NCBI GenBank assembly: GCA_020466095.1
Contig: CM035807.1
Coordinates: 106,144,727-106,208,726, forward strand
Reading direction: 5' to 3'
Origin: Chlorops oryzae
Lineage: Eukaryota; Arthropoda; Insecta; Diptera; Chloropidae
Length of the DNA stretch: 64,000 bases
Shown: piece by piece, positions 52,101 through 61,929 of the stretch
Layout: each line of letters starts with the position of its first letter
Position numbering within the stretch: the first letter of the stretch is position 1
Position numbers and translations under genes: made by a program
The notes under the pieces: generated by a model
Seen by the model: only the letters and a program-made list of their open reading frames with translations
The model's database searches: none
What the model was told of the DNA's origin: nothing

Positions 52101-55100
52101 TGTATTATGAAATTTCGTCCGAAAATTTTCAAGGAAAAGGTGAAAATATGAAATTCAGAAAATGGATATTAAATGCGAGAATGGCTCGTAATAATGCGAG
52201 TAGTTGGCGGTAATGCATGCGTCAATTTAACAACGTGAAATTCGCAGCGATTTTAGCGATTCACCTTCGGCCAGAGGGTTAGCAGAGCAAAAGCACCATG
52301 TGTGTTGATATTTACGACGTCATGCATTCACACACACACATACATATATATATGTACATATGCACAGGTGTATGCGTAGACCAGTTTCAATTTCACATCC
52401 GCTCCGCCTCATCATATTTCAAACTCGACGGAACATGAAATTCGAAATTCGTTTTCGCCTCGATTTTGTCAGGAGCAGTTGCACTCTGCGTTGTTTGGCG
52501 CACAAAATTTTTAGTTGCCCGAAAATTTATGTTCCTGCCGTCAGTCAAATAGACAATGAATATTTTGTACCTTAATTACGGGTTTTGGTATTTGTCTGTT
52601 TTCATTTTTTTCTAAATTTTTAACACAAAAAAGAGGTCGAACTTTTCCAATCAATTGAAGAATGTGCAAGAGAAAAGCTCTGAAATTTTGGTCTAAGGTT
52701 TTTGATAAATTTTCAAAATTTTTGGTTTGTTTTTTTAAGTAGAAAGTTTTGTCCCTTTAAACTTATAAGTGACGACGTGTCTCAAAGGGTTAAGCTTATT
52801 ATAATAATTAAGTGCGATCGCCATTGAGGTCTGACCAAAAAAACATACGCCGTATGCTTAATCCACATTACTCATACGCAGGGCTGTGCATGAGAGCTCC
52901 TTGGAGCTGTGAGAGTAAAAACTTGTGTAGCAACACAAAAAGCAGCGACAGAGAAGAGAACGAAAAAATTTCCCAGTTGCAAATAAGGGGAAGTCCTCTA
53001 CTAAGCGATGCATCACTTGAACTATCCCAAGCACTGTCAATAGGCATTAGTTCTCGTGGCAGTCATTGAGCAGCGAAAAGGTGATGTGTTCAAAGAATAG
53101 CGTTTGCTTTTTATCATGGGAAAAGTCGATGATATCCCCTCGCTTAGGAATTTTCAAATGATCAATCCGGAGAGCATAAAATTTGCAACTGGGTTGTCTG
53201 TGAGAGAAAATTAACCAATCAGAAAGGGCTTTAGGTAGGTACATTCTAAAAATTGAGAGGAAGCAAAATGTTTTAATCGTAGCATGCTTTGCATAGTTCA
53301 AATGAAAAATAAATCGAAGCGAAAAACAACGTATTCAATAGACGGCGCGAATTAATCGCCAAATGCTTGCATATTTCACAGATTTTCAAAAAATTAAAGA
53401 TTCAGTTGAGCTTTTTAAAAATCCTTTGCTCTGTAGCATTTAATTTGAAGATGAAAAGGCTCAAATGGAACTAAATTCGCTTCAAAGAGATGCCTTGCTT
53501 CCTCCTGGTCGAGGCTTAAATCAAAAATATACCACCTTTTTCAATTTTTGGGACAACGTACGCATGTGAGTCAGCGTTCTCTGACATGACTTTTGAAAAA
53601 AAAAACGTTCAGAAAATCGTAAACTGATAACCACCTTGAAAATCTTTTGCGTATTAAGACTTTAAGAAATGAAATTGATTTTGACGAACTTATTCAGTTT
53701 TCAACATAATTCAGAAAGCTTGTGTTTTGCTGTTTTGTTTTCCACCCTGTCTGCTATTCGCCGCATTCAAGTTGAATTTTTTTTTAAATTTGAAATTTCC
53801 TAAAAAAAATTCTCAGTGCAGAGTAAAGCGCAGGCAGCACACACACACAAGCAAAAGCTTCAATGTAGTGGTGCCCAGACCTGCTCATACGCAGTGCGCT
53901 AAAAGAAAAAAAAAATGTCAAAAAAATGTCAATGGGTGCCATTTTCTTATTAGCAGCCAATTTGAAAAAAAAGTAATAATGCAGAGGTTAATAATTTTCT
54001 AAGTACTTTTACGAGAATGTATCAGCTCTCCCCCACACACGATCGCCCAATTATTTCCTTTGCGTCTGAATACAGCTTCATCGGACTGTCGATTTACTAC
54101 AACAAAGCATCCTTGCTGCAACACATGCAATCTGTACTTAATATAACAAACAACGGTTCAAAGGACCAATGTCGTCTGAATTGTAATCTCGAAATGCTAA
54201 AATTTTCGAATAGAAATTCTCCATTTTCAATGGGCAATTCTGTTTAAATTCCGTAAACAAAGTGTGAAAGTTCAACAGTGCCTATTGCTTCCGAGCTGCA
54301 AATAGTCCTTAAGCTCTCTCTCTCTCTCTCTCTCTCTCTATTTCTTGGTGTATTTTCTATTATCCCAATAGGATATTTACGCCCAAATCTAGAGTATACT
54401 GTTTGGTATCGCCTGCTGGAGGCGACAGAATGGCGAACACTACGCGTCAAACAAAACAATGTAATGGAAGCGACAATAGAGCACCTGCTGCCTGGACAGG
54501 AATATGAATTTATGGTACTAAGCCAGGATAAATACGGCGATGGCATGTTCAGCAAGCCACTTCGATTCTCAACGCAACGTAAGTAACACACACACACATA
54601 CTCGTACATGCACATTCGCACTCAAACACACATACACACGCACGAGCGAGTATTTTCACATTGCCATTTTGGATTCGCATTTCATAAAATCCCATGGAAA
54701 GAATTGAAAAAAAAACGAAAGCCTTGTACGACGCAGCAGCACTGTGACTACATATCTTGTTTAATTTACGCATTTTCACAGCTTCGGAGGAAATGCCCGT
54801 CGACGTCGACGTGGATAGACCGGAGCAGCAATTGCATATCGCAACCGACTATTCGAAGTCGCTGGGGCAACGTCTGAGTCCGCCATGGAATTTAAGCGTC
54901 ATAAAAAATCAACTCGGCTGGCTATTGCATTGGGAGCATCCGAAGCAAGGAATGAATACGTTGCGATACTACACCGTTCGGTGGTGGAAGGAGCCCGAAC
55001 ATCATCTCATCGGAACGGTAGATACTTTCGATAATTTTTACCAACTGCGACATCTCAAGGATGAAACAACATTTCAAGTACAAGTTATTGCTACCGGTGC

Positions 55101-55374
55101 CGGTGGAGAGCAAGTGCCAAGCGATAAACTGCCTATCGATACTCCTTCGCATCGGAAAGTACGAGCATTGGTCATTGGCGCCACGGTGGGTATACTATTT
55201 CTTCTATGCGCGCTCTGTGCTTTTTTATACATGAAAAGAGATTGCCTGAAAAATCTTTTTTCGGGCCGCAACGCATCCGTCAATGACGATTATGACGGCG
55301 GCGCTGGTGGTGGTCACGACGACATTGGCAGCCTTGATATAACCAAGGACAGTGGGAAAAGGAACAATACATGA
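41745..55374 (+). CDS. bdl: borderless (IgSF9-family adhesion protein), complete
   Basis: Paralogue of Turtle. In flies Borderless is a membrane adhesion protein that works with or against Turtle in photoreceptor axon tiling and in glial ensheathment. Coding exons: 41745-42104, 48687-48915, 49159-49442, 49521-49669, 49784-50044, 50230-50458, 54372-54578 and 54782-55374. All introns are GT-AG and phases agree. The sum plus one base missing at 49288 is 2313 bp, 770 residues. Order: hydrophobic signal segment (about 55-79), four Ig domains, two FN3 domains, membrane segment (about 702-724) and a short acidic-glycine tail. It starts about 11 kb downstream of tutl on the same strand. Identity rests on recalled similarity to Drosophila Borderless and is strong throughout. 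Confidence 0.92.
43065..43213. repeat. short perfect-armed palindrome (MITE-like)
   Basis: The arms CCGACGGATCGAATCCGTTC (left) and AACGGATTCGATCCGTCGGA (right) are inverted, continuing outward into CGTGCTTATTAT / ATAATAGGCACG. The loop is about 70 bp of AT-rich DNA. Confidence 0.7.
45318..45540 (+). mobile_element. SINE family A copy 3, most complete
   Basis: A-box-like GGGATAGCGTAGGGGATGC, B box GGTTCGATTCCCGG, body TGGTTTTTCTAAAAATCGCA and AAAGACATACATACACTCAC, tail GGCATCACAATGGGCCTAAG. It serves as reference for the split copy at 35665. Confidence 0.8.
46496..46655 (+). mobile_element. SINE family B (tRNA-derived)
   Basis: The head GACAGCCTCTGTGCCGTAG has an A-box-like start; the B box is GGTTCAACTCCC; a T-rich stretch follows, then the tail GGCCCATGTGAGACCTTAGT and GTGTCACCC, related to the tail of the copy at 33242. 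Confidence 0.65.
48440..48545. mobile_element. short MITE with CCCTTATTCATAATC ends
   Basis: CCCCTTATTCATAATCAAAA on the left and TTATTATTGAATAAGGAGG on the right are inverted repeats about 100 bp apart. It is a shorter relative of 23224-23674. Confidence 0.55.
48687..48915 (+). CDS. bdl: bdl exon 2: rest of Ig1
   Basis: The acceptor is CCATTGCATAG (to 48686) and the donor GTAAGT at 48916, phase 0 to 1. It codes KKIFTWYDKDTITNELFTGR and the F-strand motif SDQGWYHCQIVFPNR, closing the first Ig domain, which is V-type in size. Confidence 0.92.
49159..49442 (+). CDS. bdl: bdl exon 3: Ig2 (one-base frame break)
   Basis: The acceptor is ACCTTCAG (to 49158) and the donor GTAAGT at 49443. It codes SLIKIPPVNQTIMEGQTAFF, then HCVMKYPETSTAAWHKDGTP, and after the break EIQDLIRRAYIGPDGSLSID and GEYECKVRN. 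The literal frame stops at TAA 49302; one base is missing at about 49288. The exon length (284) is one short of what its flanking phases require, which independently supports a deletion. Confidence 0.9.
49521..49669 (+). CDS. bdl: bdl exon 4: first half of Ig3
   Basis: The acceptor is CTCTTTAG (to 49520) and the donor GTGAGT at 49670, phase 1 to 0. It codes YKAKVIYAPPEVFLPAGQPA, the first Ig3 cysteine (ILDCHFRANP) and the tryptophan region LRWDKDGLLFDSYNVP. Confidence 0.92.
49784..50044 (+). CDS. bdl: bdl exon 5: second half of Ig3, first half of Ig4
   Basis: The acceptor is ATTCGTGCAG (to 49783) and the donor GTACGT at 50045, phase 0 to 0. It codes GVFYKNNGSLYFAKVDESHA, YTCTPYNDLGTDGPSP, then PPIFSITPKSIYMQKLGE and ELPCEAIDRDGNNRPNIVWN. 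Confidence 0.92.
50230..50458 (+). CDS. bdl: bdl exon 6: second half of Ig4, start of FN3-1
   Basis: The acceptor is TTTTTTATAG (to 50229) and the donor GTAAGA at 50459, phase 0 to 1. It codes KDGQPLPPDRYSLNGGNLTI, the F-strand YECSATNEAATITVE, then APRAPHNLTANSTETAITIR of FN3-1. Confidence 0.92.
50459..54371. other. bdl intron 6 (3.9 kb)
   Basis: It contains the palindromic element 50731-51673 and CA microsatellites near 52330. The rest (51680-54270) is AT-rich with no exon I can recognise. A CT tract (54313-54340) lies just before the acceptor region. Confidence 0.65.
50731..51673. mobile_element. 0.94-kb element with TATACAGGGTG ends and nested inverted repeats
   Basis: The outer ends TATACAGGGTG (50731) and CACCCTGTATA (to 51673) are inverted. 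Inside, a unit 50750-51233 has 35-bp inverted ends starting GCTATCAATGAAGTCGAACT. A further inverted copy of its right half occupies about 51240-51410. The last 190 bp (51480-51673) match, inverted, the start of the repeats at 57557 and 58763 (GCAAATGCACCCCTGAGGAG). Confidence 0.6.
54372..54578 (+). CDS. bdl: bdl exon 7: rest of FN3-1
   Basis: The acceptor is TATCCCAATAG (to 54371) and the donor GTAAGT at 54579, phase 1 to 1. It codes YLRPNLEYTVWYRLLEATEW and EYEFMVLSQDKYGDGMFSKP, a typical FN3 C-terminal half. Confidence 0.92.
54782..55374 (+). CDS. bdl: bdl exon 8: FN3-2, membrane segment, tail
   Basis: The acceptor is CATTTTCACAG (to 54781) and the stop TGA is at 55372-55374. It codes SPPWNLSVIKNQLGWLLHWE, the FN3-2 core with VRWWKEPEHHLIG, the membrane segment LVIGATVGILFLLCALCAFL (about 55165-55230), MKRDCLKN as stop-transfer, and a roughly 46-residue tail with DDYDGGAGGGHDD. 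The tail is short compared with that of Turtle. Confidence 0.92.
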
Positions 55375-55655
55375 ATATACGAAATCGCATGGCAGTTTCA
55401 TAATTAAATGCATTCCAACCTTGACTTGATTACACGATTGGGAAAATATATGTATACATACATAGATGCGTCGCGCGTTGAATGTCCTTTTTGTGAGATT
55501 TCACAATAATGAGCCGATCATCTAGAAGTCCTCTTTCACAGTGCTCCGTTTTAATTCCTTAATCAGAAATTATCAATTTAAACGATAAACAATTGATATT
55601 CATAACAGAAATTTTAAAAATTTAACCAAACTAACAGATGCCATACTTTGTTATT

Positions 55656-55661
55656 AATAAA
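55656..55661 (+). promoter_or_regulatory. candidate bdl polyadenylation signal AATAAA
   Basis: First clear AATAAA downstream of the bdl stop, about 280 bp into the presumed 3'UTR; another AAATAAAA follows at about 55682. The choice between them cannot be made from sequence alone. Confidence 0.35.
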
Positions 55662-55984
55662 CAAACAAACAAACAAAATCAAATAAAAACATCCGACTGA
55701 ATTTGAATTTGTCTTTCGATTGGCTTCGCTTTTAAGCAGTGCCGGCCACGGAAGCAAGCTGGAACAACGACAACGTAAGCATTCGTACGTATACAAAATT
55801 ACTCTCAAATGCGATTCTCATTATGAGAACCAAAGCTGAGACCCAAAAATTAGTTCAGTTGTTTAGAAAACGTGAAGCGAGTCGGACCTGCGACGGATGA
55901 GAAAATAACAAATTTGAACTTGCTACACTTCAAAAAAATAAGCGAACTCTCTTGCGAATAGAACTTCTTAATACAGACGTCGAT

Positions 55985-56225
55985 TTTAGGGATCTTCGCA
56001 GTAAAAATTGGATCAGTTAAAGATTAATCTTGGAGTGCTCTTTCTGGAACAATGGATTACTCCGCAAATCTCGGAGCTTCATGCATTTTTTAATCTTTTT
56101 AAGCATTTCATGTCCTTTTGAGTAAATCTTTTAAGCTCGTAACGGAGGACATAGAGAGTAATAGCACAAAGTGAGTAATCTTTTATATCTCCTGAATGAG
56201 CAAAGATGGAGTAATAATATTTAAT
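55985..56225. repeat. partial copy of the 11786 TIR element
   Basis: GGAACAATGGATTACTCC, CGGAGCTTCATGCATT, GGAGGACATAGAGAGTAAT and GAGTAATCTTTTATATCTCC line up in order with the left half of 11786-12357. The copy ends where the GA minisatellite starts. Confidence 0.6.
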
Positions 56226-56257
56226 ACTAATTTTAATTACAATATGTGTCGCGAGAG

Positions 56258-57196
56258 GGTGGCCGAGGAAGAGAGAGGGAAAGAGAGGGAAAGAGAGGGA
56301 AAGAGAGGGAAAGAGAGGGAAAGAGAGGGAAAGAGAGGGAAAGAGAGGGAGAGAGAGGGAGAGAGAGGGAGAGAGGGAGAGGGGAGAGAGGGGAGAGAGA
56401 GGAGAGAGAGGGAGAGAGGGGAGAGAGAGGAGAGAGAGGGAGAGAGAGGGAGAGAGAGGGAGAGAGAGGGAGAGAGAGGGAGAGAGAGGGAGAAGAGGAG
56501 AAGAGGAGAGAGAGGAGAGAGAGAGGGAGAGAAGAGGGAGAGAGAGGAGAGAAGGAGGGAGAGAGGAGACGAGAGGAGAAAGGAGAGAGAGGAGAGAGAG
56601 GAGAAGAGGGAGAAAGGAGAAAGGAGAGAGAGGGAGAAGAGGGAGAGAGAGGGAGAGAGAGGGAGAGAGAGGAGGAGAGAGAAGGGAGAGAGAGGGAGAG
56701 AGAGGAGAGAGAGAGAGGGAGAAGGGAGAAGGAAGGGAGAGAGAGGAGACAGAGGGAGGAGAGAGAGGAGAGAGAGGGAGACAGACGGAGACAGAGACGG
56801 AGACAGAGGGAGACGAGACGAGGAGACAGACGGAGACAGAGGAGACAGACGGAGACAGAGGGAGAGACAGACGGAGACAGACGGAGACAGACGGAGACAG
56901 ACGGAGACAGACGGAGACAGACGGAGACAGACGGAGACAGACGGAGACAGACGGAGACAGACGGAGACAGACGGAGACAGACGGAGACAGACGGAGACAG
57001 ACGGAGACAGACGGAGACAGACGGAGACAGACGGAGACAGACGGAGACAGACGGAGACAGACGGAGACAGACGGAGACAGACGGAGACAACGGAGACAGA
57101 CGGAAACAGACGGAGACAGAGGGAGACAAAGGGAACCAGAGGGAGACAGAGGACGAGAGAGGTAGAGAGGGAGAGAGGCAAAGAGAGGGAGAGAAA
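56258..57196. repeat. 10-bp minisatellite changing from GAGAGGGAAA to CGGAGACAGA
   Basis: The array starts with about 8 units of GAGAGGGAAA (56270-56350), passes through irregular GAGAGAGGGA units (56350-56780) and becomes a regular array of CGGAGACAGA (56860-57090, more than 20 units) before degrading. All three forms have a 10-bp period. Long open frames across it on both strands are by-products of the repeat. Confidence 0.93.
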
Positions 57197-57556
57197 TTCC
57201 TTAACTTAGTAGTTTGCAAATATAATCTAAGGTATGGATTTTTGCAAATAACTTTCTGCAGAGGCAATACGAGGTCCGCCGGATCTGCTAGTAAAAAATT
57301 AAATTAAATTAAAAAAAATTACGTGAATTTAGTTCATTCGTAAAGAGGAAGAACAATTTGAACAAAATAATACAAATTTTCGAACATAACGAAAGTCATG
57401 CCCATGCTATGTATATAATTCCTACTATTGGACCTTCACTAGATAGCGTCTTTGGCTTCTAATGAAAAATTTAGGTTCTTGTCTATTATAAAATGTGCTG
57501 TAGAACATTCTGTGGTGAAGTTCGAGGTGAAATTTCAGTTCGAGAATATTATTATG

Positions 57557-58455
57557 TACAGGGTGTCCCAAGTTGAGTGTGTCAAACTGAAGGAGGTGAT
57601 AGTGGGGGTCGAAACGGACCAAAAATTTTATGGGAGTGGGGTCGCAAATGCACCCCTGAGGAGTTACACGCAAAAAACCAAATTTTGTTTTTTTCGCTGG
57701 CGCTCCTAGCTTTCAAGCCGTAATTTTAAAATCACGTATGAAATCAAGAGCTCGGCAGTTTTCCTTTAAAACTGCATACCACAATTTTAAATTAATAAAT
57801 TATTGCTTTGTCTTTTATGGCCATCAAATTCAAAAATAGTGTAATTTTGGCTTTTTAAAATCGGTTTTTTTTTTTGTAAATTAATACAATCGAGTCTCTT
57901 TTCGAAAACTTTGAGTTTTTCTCTTCAATTTGATACCATGGTTGCTAAAAAAAAAGTATCACAATCAATGCGAAACTAAGGTTTGAAAATAACACTGTGC
58001 TTGAAATTGATTGTCGAAAATAGTAACAAAAGTGGGACCGACTGGTTGACTTTCTTAAAAGTATACTGAGCTCAGATCCATCGGCCTTTTCTCTGGATTG
58101 GCGCTCTAATTTAGGAGGAATCTGACTTTGAATTTTGCAGATTCGTCGCTTGAGTCTTGGAATATTTAGAATGCTAATTTGTCCTGAATCGTTATGAATA
58201 TCGCTTTACTGTCTTCGGGAAAGTTGTAGATATTTCAGCGACCAACAAATTTGCTTCAGACACCAATACAGAAAAATGCAGGCAACCGGTGCTTTCGACA
58301 AAAATACAACAAAAAACCCCACTTACCGACGTATACTTAATTTTTATTTTGGGTAGAATACGTATACGCAATTTTTCTTGGATTAATATAAAAATTACGT
58401 ATACGTCGAATAAGTGGGTTTTTTTTATATTTTGCAAAACATCGGTATTTCAAAT
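57557..58455. repeat. 0.89-kb repeat, copy 1
   Basis: It begins CAGGGTGTCCCAAGTTGAGT and is nearly identical over its length to 58763-59660. A 45-bp inverted repeat lies close to its end (arms about 58288-58333 and 58394-58438, containing CGACGTATAC / GTATACGTCG). No coding capacity recognised. Confidence 0.85.
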
Positions 58456-58462
58456 AGGCTGT

Positions 58463-58765
58463 AATTAAAAAAAACAAAAAATCCAGAAAAATTCCCGCCG
58501 CCAGAGGGATAGAACCCCGAATCTCACGACGGTCAACTCACGCTTAAACAACTGAGCTATTGAAAACTCCGGAGACGGTTATCAGAATGCGAACTTATAC
58601 GTCTAAGTGAACGAAAGCGAATTTGATCATAAAAAGTGACTATTTTTCAACTGTTGATTTGACTTCCTTTTCCAGTGCATTTAACGGGAATACAGTTAAT
58701 TTGACCACTCTTACTTTAACTGTTCTAAGTGGTTGATTTAACAGTTCTTATTTCTCTCGGTGTAC
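58463..58765 (-). mobile_element. partial TIR/tRNA-like element (relative of 1848-2735)
   Basis: Read on the minus strand it starts CACCGAGAGAAATAAGAACT and contains AATAGCTCAGTTGTTTAAGC (A-box region) and GGTTCTATCCC (B box), ending in a T-rich run. It follows the left 300 bp of 1848-2735 in order. The second module and the right TIR are absent. Confidence 0.65.
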
Positions 58766-59660
58766 AGGGTGTCCCAAGTTGAGTGTGTCAAACTGAAGGA
58801 GGTGATAGTGGGGGTCGAAACGGATCCAAAATTTTATGGGAGGGGTGTCGCAAATGCACCCCTGAGGAGTAACACGCAAAAAACCAAATTTTGTTTTTTT
58901 CGCTGGCGCTCCTAACTTTCAAGCCGTAATTTCAAAATCACGTATGAAATCAAGAGCTCGGCAGTTTTCCTTTAAAACTGCATACCACAATTTTAAATTA
59001 TTAAATTTTGCATTGTCTTTTATGGCCATCAAATTCAAAAATAGTGTAATTTTGGCTTTTAAAATCGGTTATTTTTAAATTAATACAATCGAGTCTCTTT
59101 TCGAAAACTTTGAGTTTTTCTCTTCAATTTGATACCATGGTTGCTAAAAAAAAAGTATCACAATCAATGCGAAACTAAGGTTTGAAAATAACACTGTGCT
59201 TGAAATTGATTGTCGAAAATAGTAACAAAAGTGGGCCCAACTGGGTGACTTTCTTAAAAGTATACTGAGCTCAGATCCATCGGCTTTTCTCTGGATTGGT
59301 TCTAGCTTAGGAGGAATCTGACTTTGAATTTCGCAGATTCGTCGCTTGAGTCTTCGAATATTTAGAATGCTAATTTGTCCTGAATCGTTATGAATATCGC
59401 TTTACTGTCTTCGGGAAAGTTGTAGATATTTCAGCGACCAACAAATTTGCTTCAGACACCAATACAGAAAAATGCAGGCAACCGGTGCTTTCGACAAAAA
59501 TACAACAAAAAACCCCACTTATCCGACGTATACTTAATTTTTATTTTGGGTTAGAATACGTATACGCAATTTTTCTTGGATTAATATAAAAATTACGTAT
59601 ACGTCGAATAAGTGGGGTTTTTTGTTATATTTTTGCCGAAAACATCGGTCATTTCAATAC
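58763..59660. repeat. 0.89-kb repeat, copy 2
   Basis: Direct copy of 57557-58455 with a low density of substitutions and small indels. The terminal inverted repeat (arms about 59489-59534 and 59597-59642) is nearly perfect, with AACAAAAAACCCCACTTAT on the left and its complement on the right. Confidence 0.85.
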
Positions 59661-59882
59661 TGCAGGGCTGTTACTTCAAATAAATCGAATGCCCATCTAA
59701 ACTGAAGCACGAGTGCAAAATTTCCAAGTTGAAAATTTTGCTTTCACAGCTGCTAGAAAATCACTATTATCTTAATCATATTTATATTGGCTTTGTTTAG
59801 CTCTTCGACGAATGGAATTCCCAAAAAACTAAAAAAGAAACAAACAGAATTGTCTACGCCTACCAACCAAAGTCTTCGAATG

Positions 59883-59891
59883 TTATTTAAG
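59883..59891 (+). promoter_or_regulatory. possible TATA box of the CAP-family gene
   Basis: TTATTTAAG lies about 60 bp upstream of the ATG at 59949, a spacing that would leave a short 5'UTR of roughly 35 nt. It is weak evidence by itself in AT-rich DNA. Confidence 0.3.
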
Positions 59892-59948
59892 CCAGTGCTG
59901 AGCAATTCAAAAGCACTTTTATTTCGGTTTGCAAGGTAACAAATAAAA

Positions 59949-60615
59949 ATGCTGAAGCAAATGCTTTTGGCTGGTTTAGTCTGGCTTTGTGTGGATCTTG
60001 GTAAGGCATAAGTACACTTTCTGGCAAAGGTTATTTTTTTCTCTTTTTTGTTTCCTCTTTAAGCCTTTTCTCAAACGTTCGAGGAACAATGTTTGCAGCT
60101 GCACAACCACTACCGGAGACTGCATAACGCAGAGCCCCGTTTCCATAGATCGAGAATATACGAGACAGGCACGGGAATGGGCAGATGTATGTATAATTTT
60201 ACAAAAAAAATTTATTCAATTCTATGAAACGGTATTTTGCCTCTAGTACCTCGCAAAATGGGGTATGTATCAGCATCGCAAACATCATGGTGCTGGTGAA
60301 AATATGTACGGAGGATATAGGTTCCCCACGATTACATGTGACGAAGTAGTTAAATCTTGGTATGATCAAAAATCGAATTATAACTTCACTAGTCCTCCAT
60401 TCACCGCTAACGATGACATCCGTTACTTCACTCAACTTGTTTGGAAGGGGACTAAATATGTTGGCTGCGCCTATGCTCGATCGTAAGGAACATTCATGAC
60501 CTTTTCCATGTCCATCGTTTGGAATTTCAGCTCATCCTTTCTTATTTAAAGCGGAAATTATCAGCGCATCTAGTGCAATTATGGCCCTGAGGGCAATATA
60601 CATGGACAATTTTCA
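59949..60615 (+). pseudogene. CAP-superfamily (GAPR-1/SCP-like) secreted protein gene, broken
   Basis: Exon 1 (59949-60000) codes a signal peptide MLKQMLLAGLVWLCVDL. Exon 2 (60064-60186) has CLQLHNHYRRLHNAEP, then VSIDREYTRQAREWAD after one extra C in the 60135-60138 run. Exon 3 (60247-60482) has YLAKWGMYQH, GAGENMYGG and the CAP motif YFTQLVWKGTKYVGCAYA. Exon 4 (from 60531) reads SGNYQRI, stop, then CNYGPEGNIHGQFSQNV, the second CAP signature. In the spliced frame TAA 60547 and TAG 60571 interrupt exon 4. These are substitution-type lesions because the frame is the same before and after, so this copy is probably dead. The family comprises secreted or Golgi-associated proteins of debated function. 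A possible extra 3' exon at 61535-61632 is unproven. Confidence 0.72.
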
Positions 60616-61669
60616 CAAAATGTTGAAAGCGATTGAACATTTTGAAAACGTTAAAACTTATTTTCTTATGAAGGCTTCGAGAACAGTAAAGAAATTTAAA
60701 GCTCTCGCCGATCCCAAGGTATTTGAAAATAAACTGAAAATGTGCAAAAAATATTTGTTCTTGCATTTATTAAATTACAAGAGGTCAGAAAACTACATAC
60801 TTATAAGGATAAGGCTCTTGTACCTATGTATACGTTCAAACGATATTTTCGTCAACATTTATTTAATTCCAGCAGCAACAGTGCTTTCCAGCTTTAACTA
60901 GCCAAAGAATATAGATTATAAAGAGTTCCGATGGCGCTCTGTGCTCTTCCGCTCCGAAATGAATTCCGAATTCAAGTAACGATCTGTCTGAAAGGTTAGA
61001 AATTCTTATGATTGATGATTTATAGCTTGCTTATTACCCTAACGGTCACTTGGCACGGTGGTGCCCTGCATGTCACCATCCTCTCTTTATTTTTGAAAAC
61101 AGAAAAGAAAACATTAAACATAAATTAAGCGAGTTTTGTCGACTTTGGGATAGGAACCTACCTTTTATTGCACAGTGTCCTTGAAGAATCTTTTGAAAAA
61201 TCCTTCAAAGTTTGACCTCTTAAAATTGTAATATCTCAAAAACTAAATTAGGTAGAACGATGAAATAAGCGGCTAACGATAACTTATGGAAAAAAAAGTC
61301 TACAAAAAATTTCATATTAAACTAAGACAAATTTTTGCAACAAAAGAATATACAAATTAAGTTAATTTTTTTTAGTTTATTCCAGTTTTTCTGACACTTT
61401 CTGGTTGTATAATTATGTAATTCGGTGTATTATTTACTTTTAATTAAAGCAAATACATTAAAATCTAAATTTTTCATTCGCTGGCACAATTTAATTGAAA
61501 ATTTTAATTCTTTCCTTTTTTTTTCTTTCTTTCAGAATTTGTCAACGCAAATGCTAGAGACAGATTCTGTGGACCGATGATCCTGAAAAGGGGAGCAGAG
61601 CCAATAAAACAAAAGAAGGACGTTGCCTCTTAAGCTCCAAGGAAATGCGCAGAATGTAATGCATCTCGC

Positions 61670-61822
61670 CAGGGGCGGACTGGGCCTATGGGCAACCGGG
61701 GAAATGCCCGGTAGGCCCCCAGTGCGCCGTGCTTTTTAGCTGTTAGGTTTTTTTTTTTCTTAGGTAACAGGGCCCTATTTTTGAAATGCCCGGTGGGCCC
61801 TTCGACCCCCAGTCCGCAATTG
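61670..61822. mobile_element. hAT-type MITE, about 153 bp
   Basis: The ends CAGGGGCGGACTGGG and CCCCCAGTCCGCAATTG are imperfect inverted repeats, flanked by CATCTCGC on both sides (61662-61669, 61823-61830). The interior is GC-rich, with GGGGAAATGCCCGGT and GAAATGCCCGGTGGGCCC blocks. Confidence 0.8.
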
Positions 61823-61929
61823 CATCTCGCACAAAGTTATCGGCATTACTTAAAGTTAACTTTCAGAATAAGTATAATACAATTTATGTTAGTTTTTTGT
61901 CATTATCTTAAATAAATGTGTTGCATGAG

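Noticed and set aside
56196..57307. Long open frames on both strands (Arg/Glu/Gly-rich and Ser/Leu/Val-rich)
   Set aside because: A 10-bp purine minisatellite lacks stops in several frames at once; four overlapping frames on two strands show it is repeat-driven.
57557..59660. LTR retrotransposon with 0.89-kb LTRs
   Set aside because: No TG...CA ends, primer-binding site, polypurine tract or pol-like coding between or near the copies.
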